This document shows positions 46,226 to 60,022 of a DNA stretch of 64,000 nucleotides, in pieces. The DNA comes from Cheiracanthium punctorium (lineage: Eukaryota; Arthropoda; Arachnida; Araneae; Cheiracanthiidae). A program made the position numbers and the translations under genes. The notes beneath the pieces were generated by a model that was given only the letters and a program-made list of their open reading frames with translations, made no database searches and was not told the DNA's origin. The stretch is taken from assembly GCA_038373885.1 (NCBI GenBank), contig JAWZYV010019563.1, positions 310,001 through 374,000 of the forward strand, read 5' to 3'. Numbering within the stretch: the stretch's first letter is position 1; each line of letters starts with the position of its first letter.

Positions 46226-47210
46226 CACATGTTCATTTACACAGATTCAAAATTTATCGTAAAAAACCGCACTGCTAGCAATGAAAATTGTGAATTATCT
46301 GCCTTAATTTTGAATCCTAATCAAGATCTAATGTCTGACGTTAATTTTGTTAATATACGTTTAAACATGGCTTTTTTTTAAAAATCAGCATAACGTTTAT
46401 ATTAAAGCATTTTAAAGTAATAAAATTAATATTCTTTTTGAACATAAGTAAAGCAGCAGTTTTACTGTGTAGTAAAAGTCCTAGATTAATATTTACCCAA
46501 AGAATTACAGTTACTTGTGGCGTTCACCTCGACTAACCTGCATAAAATGTTCCATTTTGTATAAATGTACCTATACGGAAAAATATCAGAGATATTGATC
46601 GAACGTATAATGAGTGAAATTCTCATAACTGGAGCCGGCCACAATGGAACCACCCTCCCACCCTCACTACTAAACAAATCGCTTCCACTAAGGTCAGGAA
46701 CACAATTGTCATGTTTGGTGGTTACGCAACCACCATCAGAAGTACAAACAGGGAAACAATCTTTGAAAAATGCATGTTGCTAAATTATATCCTTTTATTG
46801 TTCTGCTGTTTAGCACTCATAAGTTCCCCTTTAAGAAGTTTTTCATTATAGTTATCTAGAAAATGAGCCACACCTTCTTCATTACAAAGTTTCACTTTAT
46901 TGGCCATAGTGATGAAACTTTATGAAGTGGGATAGTTTTATACATTAAAGGTTTTAAACATAAATCACCATTTTGGAACTTCATTCCAAATGATCACCCT
47001 CCCTTCCCTTCTATGTTAATAATGTTGCGAAAAGGAACTGTCTGGGTCTGATTAAAAATGTTATTTAACTTATTTAAAAGCAAGCTCATTGTATATATTA
47101 ATCTCAGATTAAAGAAGAGATATTTAGGTAATGTACATAATTAATGAGTTATGTTAAAATATCAGTATTATTCTTTTTGTCAGAAAAAATATATCGTTTG
47201 CTCTACCTGA
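46226..47210. other. AT-rich spacer, nothing firm
   Basis: An imperfect hairpin (CTTCATTACAAAGTTTCACT region with its complement) lies at 46875-46942. No gene was recognised. Confidence 0.35.
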
Positions 47211-47214
47211 GCTA

Positions 47215-47505
47215 ACCTAGAATGGCTGTGTGGATAAAAGCACTGAACGTGGTAGATGGCTAAAGTGTGAAGGTCCCGTGTTCGAGTCCTATCGCGCTTC
47301 CATTGATCTAACGGTCTGGGGTTTTGGGTGATTTTCTCTAGATTTAACGTGAATATGTAAAGCAGCAGTTTTACTGCGTTCTAACCCCTTAAAAGAGTCT
47401 CAACGCAGTTTTATGCGTTCTAACCCCTTAAAAGAGTCTCCACTCAAGGCACGCCTCCTCAGGCAGATAGCCCTCGATTAGCTTTGCCTTAATACACAAT
47501 ACAGA
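47215..47505 (+). repeat. tRNA-derived SINE, family 2, with internal duplication
   Basis: The A-box-like TGGCTGTGTGG and the B box GTGTTCGAGTCC precede TAACGGTCTGGGGTTTT. The segment GTTCTAACCCCTTAAAAGAG is present twice (about 47378 and 47419), a roughly 40-bp duplication. The 3' end CAGGCAGATAGCCC and AGCTTTGCCTTAA agrees with 45990. Confidence 0.75.
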
Positions 47506-48645
47506 ATACCACACTCAGCTAACCTAGTACTGAAAATGTTCCGAAGCATTATCTAAAATAGATTTGCGTTTCTAAAAGAATCCTCAAATAACACCATTAC
47601 CGTCCATAGAGCGTAATCTAATAAATTTTTTTGTATCTGCTGCCGTCAAATAACTATTTATGATATATACCTTATTTTATAGTATACATATTTTATAGGA
47701 TACTCTATATAAACTTCATAGCATTTGGTGTACGGCAGTTAAAGCACAAGTACACAAAAAAGCATTTTTCAATCGTAAGCATTTTTAAGTAAATGCCAAA
47801 ATCATAAGCATTTTTCAATGGAACTGTTGGAAAATACTAAAAAAGAATTAACGACGCAGGAAAGCAGGATTCATTGACACGTTTCTGTTTCACTGAGATA
47901 ACAACCAGGAGACACGGGAAAGCAGAAATAAATAAATAAAAGAATGCATATCATGATTGGTAAATTACATCTCTAACAACATTAAAAAAATTAACTGACT
48001 TAAAGAAATAACAATAAAGGTAAAATAAATTAAAATCTGTGAAAAGCATACTTCGATGACAATCCTACAAATAAGGTTTTTTTCTGATTTTCTGAAAAAC
48101 GCTATCTTTCGTGCCATAGAAGAATATTATAAGACCTCCTCGGAATCTGCCTGGACGAAATTCCGTATTCAAATTGGTTTAAAAACATATAAAGGGAGGA
48201 GAAAGAAATGTGCGCTTCGAACATAAAATCTTTTTCCTTATTTTTAAGTCAGTTAAAAATTGCTTTTTTGTTCGCAGTACTTTTTTGCTTAGAGAGGGCA
48301 CCCAGAGTACTTCTGTGGTTGATTAGTACGACAATATCTGTGACTCATTTATGGGGATTTGCATATTTATTCAGATCTCAAGAATGTGTAGTCCGACAGC
48401 TATAAGGTTTCTTAAACAGTTCGACTTTTTAATTGTTTTATTTTAATCAAGGAATGCTACTTTCGTTCTCTTTAATAATAGTGATATTAATTTAAGTAAT
48501 GTAAATTTTTACCAGTTTAAACTGCTGTACTGTATAATTCAAAACTTTTCATTTGGAAAGCATCGTGACTGGTGACGCTATCCTTTGTGTATGTAGTTGT
48601 TTTGTTCCGTCAAAATATGGCATGTAACTTTCCCCCCCCCCCCAT
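47506..48645. other. AT-rich spacer, nothing recognised
   Basis: No repeat boundary or domain-bearing frame was seen. Confidence 0.4.
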
Positions 48646-48649
48646 ATAA

Positions 48650-49088
48650 CCCTTTGAGGCGCAACCCTTTCCCAATGCTGAAAAAAAGACAGCAGTTGCC
48701 ATCGGTCGACTTAACTACCAGCAAGATGGCGGATCTGTTGCAAGATGGCGGATGGCTAGATCTGTGGCACGCGATGAACGTTTCGATCGTTCGCCATCTT
48801 GCTGGTAGTTAAGTCGAGCGATGGCAACAGCTTCCCTTTTTTCAGCATTGGGCCATCTATCCAACTGTTCTCGCATTCTTCCATTTTTCAGCAGATGTCA
48901 GTGCTGTTAAAAATAATCGTGACGATTTTTTGACGGGAAATGACGTGCTAGAAAGTAAAGGATTCTCGTGGAGCTATGTTATCCGCAACTATTTTTATAG
49001 AAATCAAATCTATTCTTCCTGACTGGCAACAATCAAAAAGTCAGAGTTTGGTATTCCCAGAACGGGAACACTGCGCGTTGTTAAAGGG
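48650..49088. mobile_element. TTAA-type foldback MITE, copy B (439 bp)
   Basis: ATAA is duplicated at 48646-48649 and 49089-49092. The left end CCCTTTGAGGCGCAACCC and the complement of the right end CCCTTTAACAACGCGCA pair. The foldback arms are at about 48671-48733 and 48792-48852. AAGATGGCGGA occurs twice in the left half and its complement once in the right. Confidence 0.8.
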
Positions 49089-49539
49089 ATAACCTCTTCA
49101 GACCCGACATAAATCTCAAATGAAAGATAAATCTCATAATTGTGCTTAACAAACCTGCTACACTTAAAAACGATGAGCAGAAAGAGTATTTTCAAATAAT
49201 TTTTCGAATAAAAGCCTAATTCCCATTCTCTGTTTTAGCAGTAAAAACTTGTTACCACCCATAAGCAAGAACTGTGAAGTCACTTTAAAATTCTTCTAAT
49301 TGTTTTCAGCTGTATGAATTTCGGGGGAAAAGTATTCACAAATTCTACTTAGGAAATTTCAATAACATGCAAATATTCTTTTGTGTAGTGGCAAACAAAA
49401 ATAAAATGTGTGCGTCAGAGTGCAGACTTTACACATGCACACGAGTTAAAATCATTTATTCAAAATTAAAGCATCTAAGAATGTGTACTTCAGTTCAGAA
49501 CAACAAAAACTGTGAGTGTTAGTTGTGGAAACAAGAAGC

Positions 49540-49625
49540 TCCACATTAGTGTTCGCTCGCTTGGAGGAAAGGTGTTAAATAGGTGAAGAGCTGCCAATGA
49601 TTGGAGCTGACGATGAGGTATTTAA
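49540..49625 (+). other. Weak first-exon candidate
   Basis: ATG at 49597 gives seven codons (MIGADDE) up to GAG-GTATTT, a possible donor at 49618. There is no TATA box. Support is the ATG context and donor only. Confidence 0.15.
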
Positions 49626-49954
49626 ATTCCCAGAAAATGAAAATAAATTAAAAATACATAAAACAAGTAATATAATTTTAAATTTACTGTTATTAATTTA
49701 CTATTTTTAATTTAAATAAAAAAAAAATTTAAAAATCAATTCCTACTTAGGTCAACAAAGAAAAGATTTATTTTAGTTACTTTATATTAAATTAATTAAT
49801 TATTGACTAATTAATGCAGGGCCCTTTGTGAAGCAAGGGTCGATAGAGTTAATCCAAATTGTTTGTTTAATTTATTGTTTTCATTCATTTTTAATCCCAC
49901 GTAACAGGATCTAAAATTAATGAATTAAATATAATTAATGAACTAATATCTGAA

Positions 49955-50001
49955 AAACTATATTAACATCAAGTGTCATTCACTTGATGTTAATATAGTT
50001 T
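49955..50001. repeat. Perfect hairpin, 21-bp arms
   Basis: AAACTATATTAACATCAAGTG at 49955-49975 pairs with 49981-50001 across the loop TCATT. No terminator context or second copy was found. Confidence 0.85.
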
Positions 50002-50009
50002 CAAAAGTT

Positions 50010-51893
50010 TCAAAAAAATGTATTTGAACTTGAGTGGAGGAATAAAAAGTATTTTATTAACGATTGAAAATTTGAACAAGGTATATAAATATAGGGAGAG
50101 GTGAACTAATAGTAAGAATTGAATGAAGAAGAATGAACAAAATGAAATAAGACTATCTGATGAACTCATTTTCTAACTTACTCTTTAATGTCTCCACTCC
50201 CTAACAAGTACATCGGTGGAAATCGTTACAAAGTTATGAATACTTCATTCGTCCACTTCTTAAGCTATAAATTTTACTTCATCAAAGTCGCTCTAAAACT
50301 TTGCAATTGACTTTAGTTCGGTATCTCGTAGAATTTCCAACATCAGAAAAGTCATACTAGAGTTTTATCGCTTGTTGGTGCTTGTAAACGATTCCATTGC
50401 TAATCACATGACCACTTTACAGTAATTGTACATCAAATTTATGTCTCAGCTGTCACGAGTTTTTAAATGATTAGCGGTGAATACGACTTTAGTGGAATCC
50501 CTGTAGCTTTTTTACTTATGTTTTCTGAGAATTAATACATACAAATTTTCAAAATCAGCATTTTTGAGGAGTAAGTATATAGCCCGAGTTTTATTCACTT
50601 ATGGGTAAGTTTTACATACTTTTAAATTTTTTAATGTAGCTTATATTCCCATAAAAAAATTGTTGATATAATTTCAATAGAATACTTTAACTGAAGTAAC
50701 AAACTTTTTAGTTAGATTAATAAAATTAATGTTTTCTTTCATTTACCAAGCGAAATAGTTTGTTGTTTAAATAAACATTTTAAACTGAAGGTTTTTGCAA
50801 AATTATTTTACGTTTCTCTGAGTTCATAGATATCTGATCATTCTGCTTATATATTCGAGTAGAAGATGCTATGAAATAAGCAAATTTCGATTGTGTACCA
50901 TTAAGATTTAAAAAAGAAATAAAAATATGCTTCAGGTAATAGAGGGTATGATAGATCCAGTTTAAACTCGAATTGAATAGCAATTATCAGTCAAAAGTAT
51001 GAAATTGATTTTGAGGTTTTTTTAATTGAGTCATTAATTTTGAAGACCTAGATACTTCATAATTTTGTTGCTCTAACTCATAAATATATGTACAATATTT
51101 CTTTTGTAATAGCTCATTTTTCTTTGAGTTACTTATAAGTTGTTCGATTAGTGTGTTGCACCAACATCCCTTTCTGATCACAAATCTGCCTTCGTTCATG
51201 AGAAATATTGTTAATATGAAAAAGATTATAATTAATCATTGAGTGCATGGGATGAATCCAGATCAATGATCCAATAGAGTAATTTGTCTAGAAAAGAATT
51301 ATGATATTCTGATTCATACTATTAGAGAATCAGAAAGACGATTTACGACCACAAGGAGTGCCTTTAATTACTGTAAACCATATACGAAATATAATGCGCT
51401 TTTTGAACTTATGTACTTTAATGAAAATTGTTTTTAAAAAAAGTTGGCATATGAATATCAGTTATTAGCTTCTAACAAAATAGAAAATTATGGTTTATTT
51501 AAAAGAGAAAAAAGGAAAATTAAAATAAAGTGTGATGTATTGTGACGCGTGTAAAAGAAATTAACCCGATTGTGCAAATAAATAAATAAATAAATGAATA
51601 AAATAAAATAAATAAATAAAATAAATAATTTATTACTTAATATTGTAACAAAAGTCTCTAAAAATGTTATTTAACCTATACGAAAGGCATTTGTCTCACC
51701 CGATATAAACAAGCGTATCTGTATAAAAAATAAAATTCTTTATTTAGGTTTAAACCCCGGAAAATTTTAATTAATACATAGCATACAATTCTGTACAATT
51801 TATTTTTATTACATAATTTTGTAATTTATTGTATGTGTCTGTGATCAATATTTAAGGAATTATAGAATAAATCAATGTTTTTGGAACACCCTG

Positions 51894-51936
<43 letters not shown>

Positions 51937-54900
51937 CATCTAAACTTTTTTAATCTTTGGAGCTCAAAAAATAGTCTCCCGTCCTACATAACTGCAACCG
52001 TGCAGTTGCTAATACCTGTTAAATAGGAAAACAACAGAACAAGAATATGCCATGCCCCTCACTTCTAATAAGATTTATATTATTTTTGTGAGCCACAGTG
52101 AAAGAAAACACTTCTATACAGAAGTGAATATTGTGTTTTTGCCTCACATTTGTAGATCCAAAAGATTAATTCTACATCTCTCGAAATCGGTCGATGCAAT
52201 CTCGTTTCTTAAAAACTTTTTCATGTCATTGCCAAGAAATTGCATATGGATGGATCTGGGATAACTGATAAGGAATGCAATCACATCCAGCAAAATAGAT
52301 AATGCAGTGCAGTAGACTGGTTTCTACTGTAATAGATCATGGAAGTTAATTTTTCTTTAAATTTGGTGCAGACTGGCTGTAAGTTTCATAACTGTCAATC
52401 GGAACCAAAATCGTGATAGAACATTCAACAAAGAAATGGTAAAGTTTCTGCTAGATTATGCTCTAGCGAAGATGATTATTAAATATTCTTTTGCAAAGGG
52501 ATTATAAGAAATTCAGTTTTCCTGAAGCAGAAAAAAGAATGCTCTCAAAAAGGCTGCATAAAAATTTGTTGAATATCCGGCAGCATTCTTTCATTTTTGT
52601 TTTTCGGGGTATTATTACATAAACAAGATGGCGGCATTTTCTGGTAATGTGGCATTGTTGCCATTATTCTTTGGTGCTTTATCTCTGCTACAAGTTCGGT
52701 TCATTTTTATTTAATTAACTTGCGAGCACAAGCCGGCCATTCCATCTAACTAAATAATTGTTCTTTAGCAGACTTTATCATTCATAAATGTGAAAGAATT
52801 TCCAATGACATCGCGATATCCTGGTTATAAGTTATTGTAATTTAATATCAGTATCATATAGGGAGCATTTTATGTTTATGTATATTAAAGGCACATGCGC
52901 CCACTCAAGAAAGCATTCGAGTGTGAGATTTATTTTCTCCGTTCATTTCTGAAATATCAGCTTAGTCTTTAAAATTGAACCATTCAGTATAAAGTATGGG
53001 TCATGAAATTTATCTATGCAGTTATTTGTCTAGGGGGAAAACATTAAAATCTTTGAGTCAACGTAGATTATTCGCCTCTTACTAGATTATTTTTTAGAGT
53101 AACTGCACATGTGTAACGTGAACACAGAACTGTTCACACATACGAATGTAATTTGAATACTAAAAAGACAAAAAAAATGTGTTAAAAATTCTTTTTTGGA
53201 TCACCTTGAAAAATAAAATTTGATTTTGAGTTTACTTACCTTTAGGACTTGTTCTAGTTTTTTTTTTAATAACCTACAGAGTTTTTAAAAAACTAACGAA
53301 ACTTTTGCTGAAAGTCTCAGGATGTAACTTATAAATAAAACACTGAAATAAAAAATGTAAAATCCTAAAGAAATGAGTTTTTAACATAAATAATTTTTAA
53401 CCGGCATGCTCGATACGTATCAAATCTCGTCTGTCGTGACTTAAAGCAAACTATGTAAGGTTATCAAATATATTGAAAATGTAGGATGTGTAATTCAATT
53501 AATATTTGAAGCTGAATGGCTAAATATTTTTCACTAATCACTCCTTGTTTAACATAGCAGTACTTAATGGCGAAAAATGTATACAATGTATTACATTTTA
53601 TTTATAATATTCCAGACAAGCAGACTGGGACACTGCTGACTTAAAGGCTAACAAATAATGTAAATGATTGACTTTAGTTGAGTGACCGCTACACACTAGC
53701 AGTTTCCTTTTCTGTAAAATTAGAGTGAAAACAACCGTATAAATTAATCATAATTGAAACTTGTCAACATAACCAGGACAGGCACGTTACCGAATTTAAT
53801 TAGCCGTGAAGTGTTTGTAGCGTTGTTTTTAAAGGTGTAGGCTTTGTGTTTGAAGCCGTGGGTAAACGATTTTCATTAAGATTTTTATTTTTTATTTTTT
53901 TTTTAAATCCAAATGACGAAAATAGTAATATTTCGTTAATTATCATGGAATTCTGAGTACAATGAAAAATTTTGTAATAAATTTCTAGAAATTTACATTT
54001 TTTTCTGTTGCCAGTTATTTGTTTGCCATAATGGAAAGTAGTGAACTAGTATTATCACCTATTTTTAAGATGTTTAAATATGTTAATTTTGTTGACTGTA
54101 TCTTAAAAGTAATGCGGTTATTTTTTTAACTATTGATTTATATTTGAAATAATTTGACTATTGACAGACAGTATTACGTGAATATTTTATTAATTACAAT
54201 TTATTGAGTGCTGATATTTTAATTTTTTTTAAGTAAAGATACAATCCATTGAGTAGTGCGATATTCCGTCTAGGAAATGTTTTATTGATTTTAGACTGAA
54301 AATATATCACATGCCGACCCATCGAGTAAATATTACCGGCTTTTAGTATTTTTAATACATTCCCAATATTAAACAACCATTTCATAACTGTCAACCTATT
54401 AATATTTTTTTCGTTAGTGTTTATATTTTCTCAGATAAAGTATTTGGCAAATATTGAATATGTCAACATTATTTTGCCAAGGTAATTTTTATTCGAACCA
54501 AATGCAAAACTTGCATGTTTGTTTATGGTGCGTATGTGATGCATTGAATTTCGTTTACTAAATACTTTTGAAAAGGCTAAATTTGTGATAGGAGGTTTGA
54601 CTCATTGATGCCTGACTTTTTGTGATTAGCTTTTGCCTATAATTGATTACTGAGTTATACACATCAGCAAAAAAATGTCAGTCAGACGAAACACAGATTT
54701 ACTGTCAGACACCACCAGGACCTGATGTAAAAAATTCTTGACTATAGGCATAAACCGGTGTGTGTGGGGGGGTGTCTAACTCTTATATGGACATGGAATT
54801 TTCAAAATTAATACACGAATGAAATAAATGTCATGAATCTTGCGAAAGTGCCACCAAGAATTGGCTATTTGTTGAAGCCTAAAACATTGTCAGATGGCAA

Positions 54901-56480
54901 AAAGCATTACGGCATATTAATATATAATAATATAATGGATTTTTTTAGGGGAGAGACTTAGTTGGCCTCATAGAAAATGAAGGTTTGCTGTTTACAGGAC
55001 TGCCGGTGTATTATTGAACTTAATTACATTGTATATTCTTCACCTGAAACGATCATTGTAGCATCTGTAGATTTTTAAAAATTCGATATGATTACAATGG
55101 TTATAATGAATCGATATGATTACAATGGCTGTGCGCGAAATTGTAGTCTCTCAGATCATTATAAGAGAAATTGTAAATCAAATACAAATTGCTTCAGTTC
55201 AAACTAACCTGTATTTTCCTCCATGCTAAGTGAATTCAAGTTTTAGTGAAGTATTCAAGAAGTATTTTTATTGTTTACTCAACGTTCGATAAATTTTTTG
55301 CACAGAACTTTATGATTTTGTTTATTTTTAAATAAGTGTCATGTTTAAAAATAAAAATTTAACTCCAAACATATTCCTGAGTTTTGCTTTAACATCCTCT
55401 GCTTTCACAATAATTGCATCGTGTATGTTATGTGTATCTGCTGAGTAATTGTAATTAGTCACTTTTTTTAACTTGAAACTTCATCGGGAAGAGTGAAGAA
55501 ATTGATTTTTTTCCCCTGTCAAGTTTTGACGGGTGCTAACTGGCGGGCTTTTATATATACATCCAAAGAAGATGGGAAAGAAAAACCTAGAGAGGATAAG
55601 ATCATTGACTTATTCCATAAATCAGCGGTTATTAAACTTTTCAGCAATGAAGAGCATTTTTAGAAAGAGAAATTTAAAAAGCGGCACACTGATTCGTTTT
55701 CTTTCCTCAAATGTACATTTCGTAAATAGATATACGCGCTACTTAGGATTTTTACGCACAACTAGAAGTTATTAATTACTCTTCCACATAACGTGTTTTA
55801 GAGATGTTTACCTTGGTATTGACTGTTTCCAAATTTGAGGGGAATTAAATTAGTTTGATTTAATTTTTACGTAAAATTATGATTTAAGGCTCAATTGCGG
55901 ACATGTTCCTCATGTTTTGAAAGTGCTATAAGATTCCCCCACCCCACCCCCCTGAGAGTGAACAATAATAATGTTTATATTTATGAGATAGACCTCAGCA
56001 GTTGAGGCAAGGGAGTATATAATTTTTCTTAAATGTATCTAGATTGTTTGCTTTACGAATGGAAGAAATAAAATTATTGTTATCAGCATCAACAATTTAT
56101 TGGCTATGAAGGTTTCATTAACAGCACTCATTGCAGCTAATGTCTTTATCTCGTCACGATATTCATTTATATATTTATGAACACCAAATGCTGCGCTAAT
56201 GTCAATTACATTTAAAAAATAAAATAGAGATTATGACTATTTAAAGATTCAAAATGCTTGAAATAGTAATAGTAAAATGTAATGTTCAAAAGAACATTTA
56301 CATATTTTTATTTTTTTCAAAATAAAGATTTGAACGTTTTAGCGATACAAGAAAATATGCTTTATGTGGTTGAAGTTTCGCGTACCATAATTTTACTCAC
56401 ATGTCTTGTCCTGCATAAGTTAATGTTAATTTTAACAACTTTGGCATATATGCTTGTGTGATTAGTACACTGAAAAAATA
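50010..56480. other. Long AT-rich stretch, no gene recognised
   Basis: Contents seen: an (AAAT)n tract about 51575-51630, a (TA)n tract about 51896-51934 just after GGAACACCCTGTATAATA (a mariner-type terminus string), and AAGATGGCGGC near 52626, a close YY1-type motif. Short frames here have no recognisable domain. It could be intron or intergenic. Confidence 0.45.
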
Positions 56481-56484
56481 AATA

Positions 56485-56560
56485 AAAATTCCAGGAACGT
56501 TCCCTGGAAAAGTGATCAGCTGAGGGGCACTAGAGTTCTATAGCGCACCCACGTTACATT
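56485..56560. repeat. Outer end of a foldback-type repeat
   Basis: AAATTCCAGGAACGTTCCCTGGAAAA followed by AGCTGAGGG resembles the outer arm of the foldback at 3975 (ATTCCAGTAGTG, TTCCTTG, AGCTGATT). The partner arm was not recognised. Confidence 0.35.
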
Positions 56561-58131
56561 TGGGGAAAACTGCCCGAAACTTCAGATCGTTAGACCGACA
56601 TCCGCACGATAAACCTTAAATTTGCAGCCATCAAAAATTGCTACTTGACGACACCGTCTATCCACTAATTTAAAGATCTATAATTAGATCCGAATACATT
56701 GATCTGGACATGTGAGTCTGTATACCTATCCGCAGATCTAAAAAATAAACGATCTGTTTAATACTTCTATTCCTGATCTAGATTTTAATTATCCGGCACA
56801 CCCTTCAAGGCTAAAGAGCACAGTGGTATAGTCGACGGGGGAGACATTCAAAATTCTTTTTAATGTGTTAACATTTTCCATTTGAGCTGCGTCTGAAAGG
56901 AAACTAAAAAGAGGTTTTCGAGCATAAGATTCATAAAAAAATTACTTTCTGAATGCTAAATTATATATGCATATCCTTAAGAAATATAATACACGTGTTA
57001 TCTTGTCAAAAGTACCGTGGTCTCTTCCCGAATGTCCGAAAAGGGGAAAAAGCCGAGGCAGTTCAAGTATACAAATCCAAATGAAAATCCCAGTCCATTT
57101 TACTTTGAATTTTCACGATGTCAGATCGGAAAATTAAATTTTTCTTAAGCTGTCGTCCATCAATATTAATAAGAAATATCGATTCAAATCATTCAGTTTT
57201 TACAATCGGCAATTAATTAGTTATACAAAAAGTAATTAGTATTAATCAACTGATTAATAATTAATTACTAGCGATTAAATTAAATTTATTTATTGTGTTT
57301 TAGGTATAATTATGTATATATTTAATTTATTCAAAAATGGAGCTTTCCCCCTTGTTTCACTGGTCTACACCACTGCTAAAAAGTATTGGAATTCAAAAAT
57401 TTAACTCGAGTGCAAGTAGAATGATTCAAATTCAGAAATAAGTCCGAGTGCGAGTAAATCGAGCTGAGATTAAAAAAAAACCTACTTAATAATATTCGGT
57501 ATATGATTCTTTTCATATTGTGTTAAGATATCGAAAGCCATTCTTAAATTTGATGACACATCGTCAATTTTGGCGCAAAATGTGTTGGAAAGCGGTATAT
57601 AATCGGTACTTTTGACGTTTATTTTTTCTTGTTACTTAAACTGAATTTAAAAAGCACCTGTTGTTTCTGTGGCACTTTCTTGACAGCTGCTAGTCTTCAC
57701 AATTTAGTGTTGCCAGTTTTTAATACTATGTTAGAAGAACATTGTCATCACATTAACGCACAGTACCACACTAAAACGCAATAGAAAGATCGCCCAATCC
57801 GCTATTGCGGGCGTTTGCGACTTATCTGTACAAATAAATTAGCTTTCTGCTGAAAGAATTAAAAACCTATGCTTTTGATTTATATATGTTTTAATTTAAA
57901 CTACTTTCAGGTATTTTAATGCAAAATATCATCTTTCCAAGTTCTTTCTTTATATTTTAAAAATGATAGTTTTTATTTGATGTGGGTGTGAAGTAAAGAG
58001 GACGCCCATTTTCACTTAAATATGCTTGTTTCCAAATTTCTGTGAATTATGACCATGTAGGAAACTTTTTATCACTAAAAAGTAATATACACTCTATGAT
58101 TCTGAGCAAAAATTTAAGTTGCTCTGTGATT
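56561..58131. other. AT-rich spacer, nothing firm
   Basis: GATCTA-rich text lies near 56680-56780. No gene was recognised. Confidence 0.4.
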
Positions 58132-58139
58132 CCTTATGC

Positions 58140-58431
58140 CAGCGTTTCTCAAGCTGTGGGGCGCGACCCCCAAGGAGGGCGCAGAGCGTTTGAAGGGGGG
58201 GGGGCGAGAAAAATCAAAGAGCAAGTAGTGATGCATATTTTTAAAAAAATATTTATTCCATTTTTACTCAAAATTATAGCCATTTTCGCTAAAAATGTTC
58301 ATTCAAACTTTACTGTTAACATTATTTTGTAGAAAATTCGACTAAATGTTCATTATTAAAGATTAAAAAACTGAATGATATGCTGAAAAATGTGAGGGGG
58401 GGAGAGTACGTTAAAAGGTTGAGAACCGCTG
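58140..58431. mobile_element. 292-bp hAT MITE with perfect 8-bp duplication
   Basis: CCTTATGC occurs at 58132-58139 and 58432-58439. The ends are CAGCGTTTCTCAAGCTG and the complement of CAGCGGTTCTCAACCTTTT, a classic hAT terminus type. GGGGCGCGACCCCC lies just inside the left end. Confidence 0.95.
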
Positions 58432-58439
58432 CCTTATGC

Positions 58440-59200
58440 TTTTATATATGTTTGATTTGTGACGAGGTGGTGACGAGTGTGATATATGTAAAGCATTGAT
58501 TTAAATAGTCCTGTGTTATGAGTTAAAATTTTTAAAAGGATGGAAAATATACATTTACAAAATATGCATCATTTTATTTCTAGCCTTCAGTTGCTTGAGG
58601 GTGCCAGATTCCTTATTACAAATGATTTTTATTTCCCCGATATGTCACATTTTTCTGACCAAACATATAAATCATCAGACCTTTTTCAAATACTCCATTT
58701 CAAAATTCAGATCAGACTCATATTTTCAGTACTTCAAGTTTATCATTTTGTCAAATAAGGGTTCTTTTGTTGTTGTTGTTTTGTGTGTGTGTGTGTGTGG
58801 GGGGGGGGAGATAAATAAGTGAATTTTCACAAAATCAACAATGATTACTGGAAAGATGTCACTCCCTACAGATTCCTCTTTCAACTTCACCTGTTTTACT
58901 CTAGATATCTTACTTTTGTCACTGCAACGTCAGAAACTCCTACTTTAACAGGCAAAATATACCTTGAATGCTCGGAACAGGTATCATGTTACTCCACTTG
59001 TCAAGCATTTTAAAGATAGCGTGACTTTTGGAAGGATAGATTGACTTTTGACTGCTTATGGAAATGTAGAAGAATCGTTACTTTTATAATACAGTCATCT
59101 TGTCAGGCAATTCTCTACTTATTCCATCTCCCTAATAAAGCTCTATTGTTATGACAAGTTTGATATATTTATTTGCAGAAATTTCAGCTATTTTTTGCAC
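58440..59200. other. Spacer with GT microsatellite, no gene recognised
   Basis: A (TG)n run followed by a G-run lies at 58783-58810. No domain-bearing frame was seen. Confidence 0.4.
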
Positions 59201-59203
59201 TGT

Positions 59204-59404
59204 TCAATAGCTATTCTTTAAATCTCTCTCTGTTAATTTTTTAACTACAACGTACCTCTTTCCCGGACTGTGCATTGGGAAGTGGTATCTGGGCATGTTT
59301 AACAGGTTTTCCAAATGTTTGAGGGCTACAAAACTTTCAACAGTGCCCACCTCACAGGGAGCTTTAACAGACTTCTTTTTTTCGGCATTTTCTTTGCCTT
59401 TCAA
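59204..59404 (-). pseudogene. Possible piggyBac transposase C-terminal remnant
   Basis: The minus-strand frame ends with PRYHFPMHSPGKRYVVVKKL. This resembles the piggyBac pattern of a GRHF-like motif, then KR-C-VVC before the Cys-rich tail, with the cysteines replaced. It lies about 330 bp inside the 59734 terminus of a TTAA-type element, which is consistent with an internally deleted piggyBac copy. The similarity is short and could be chance. Confidence 0.35.
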
Positions 59405-59589
59405 TTTGCTTCTGCCAATTAAATTTAATTGTTTTTTTCCAATTTAAAAATTTATTCTTTTTTGCTTTCCTAGCTTTATGTCTTTTTCTTTCATTTTTTC
59501 GAATATTCTTCATATTTTACAAGATCTTGCTTCAGATTTTTACAGTTTACGTTATCTTTCAGTGCTATTCATTTTCGCATTTTCCGGCA

Positions 59590-59734
59590 CAGCCAGCTGC
59601 CGTCAAAAAAGGGTCTCTAGATCTGTAGCACACGATGAACGTTTCAATCGTCCGCCATCTTGCTGGTAGTTAAGTCGAGCGATGGCAACGGCTGCCCTTT
59701 TTTCAGCATTGGGAAAGGGTTGCACCTCAAAGGG
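59590..59734 (-). mobile_element. TTAA-type foldback MITE, copy C (one end)
   Basis: The terminus GGGTTGCACCTCAAAGGG is directly followed by TTAA at 59735-59738. It is the reverse complement of the left end of copies A, B and D. CCGCCATCTTGCTGG, AAGTCGAGCGATGGCAAC and CCCTTTTTTCAGCATT are all present. The opposite terminus was not found, so the copy may be part of a longer deleted piggyBac-like element. Confidence 0.7.
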
Positions 59735-59943
59735 TTAATTGAAGAAACAAGTGTGACATTCCTCACACACTTCCCTCACGACATTTTTTTCTTGCACACA
59801 CAAACACAACTTTTCTCTCGCCTTCTTTCCCATAGAGTCCGCACCTCATCCAAGAGAAATTCCATAGGGAAAAAAAAAACGCATTTCTCTTCGCGATCAT
59901 TTGCTAACGACTCTAGCGTATATTAGCAGCGAAAAAAGCCGGC

Positions 59944-60022
59944 CCATTTAGGACAAATGTAGGCCAGCTGGGGTTTATAAAAGAAAGTGCCGCATTTATC
60001 ACAACATTTCGTCTCCTCCCAA
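59944..60022 (+). promoter_or_regulatory. TATA-box core promoter
   Basis: TATAAAAG at 59976-59983 is a strong TATA box. Initiation is expected about 25-30 bp downstream, at 60001-60006 (CACAACATTT), leaving a leader of roughly 20 nt. Upstream are an E-box CAGCTG at 59965-59970 and a CArG-like CCATTTAGG at 59944-59952. Confidence 0.5.

Noticed and set aside
46875..46942. Possible pre-miRNA hairpin
   Set aside because: The stem has bulges near both likely arms and there is no supporting copy or conservation visible.
55533..55775. 80-residue frame beside a TATATATA string
   Set aside because: The ATG is only about 15-20 bp from the TATA-like string, too close for a normal promoter, and the peptide has no recognisable domain.
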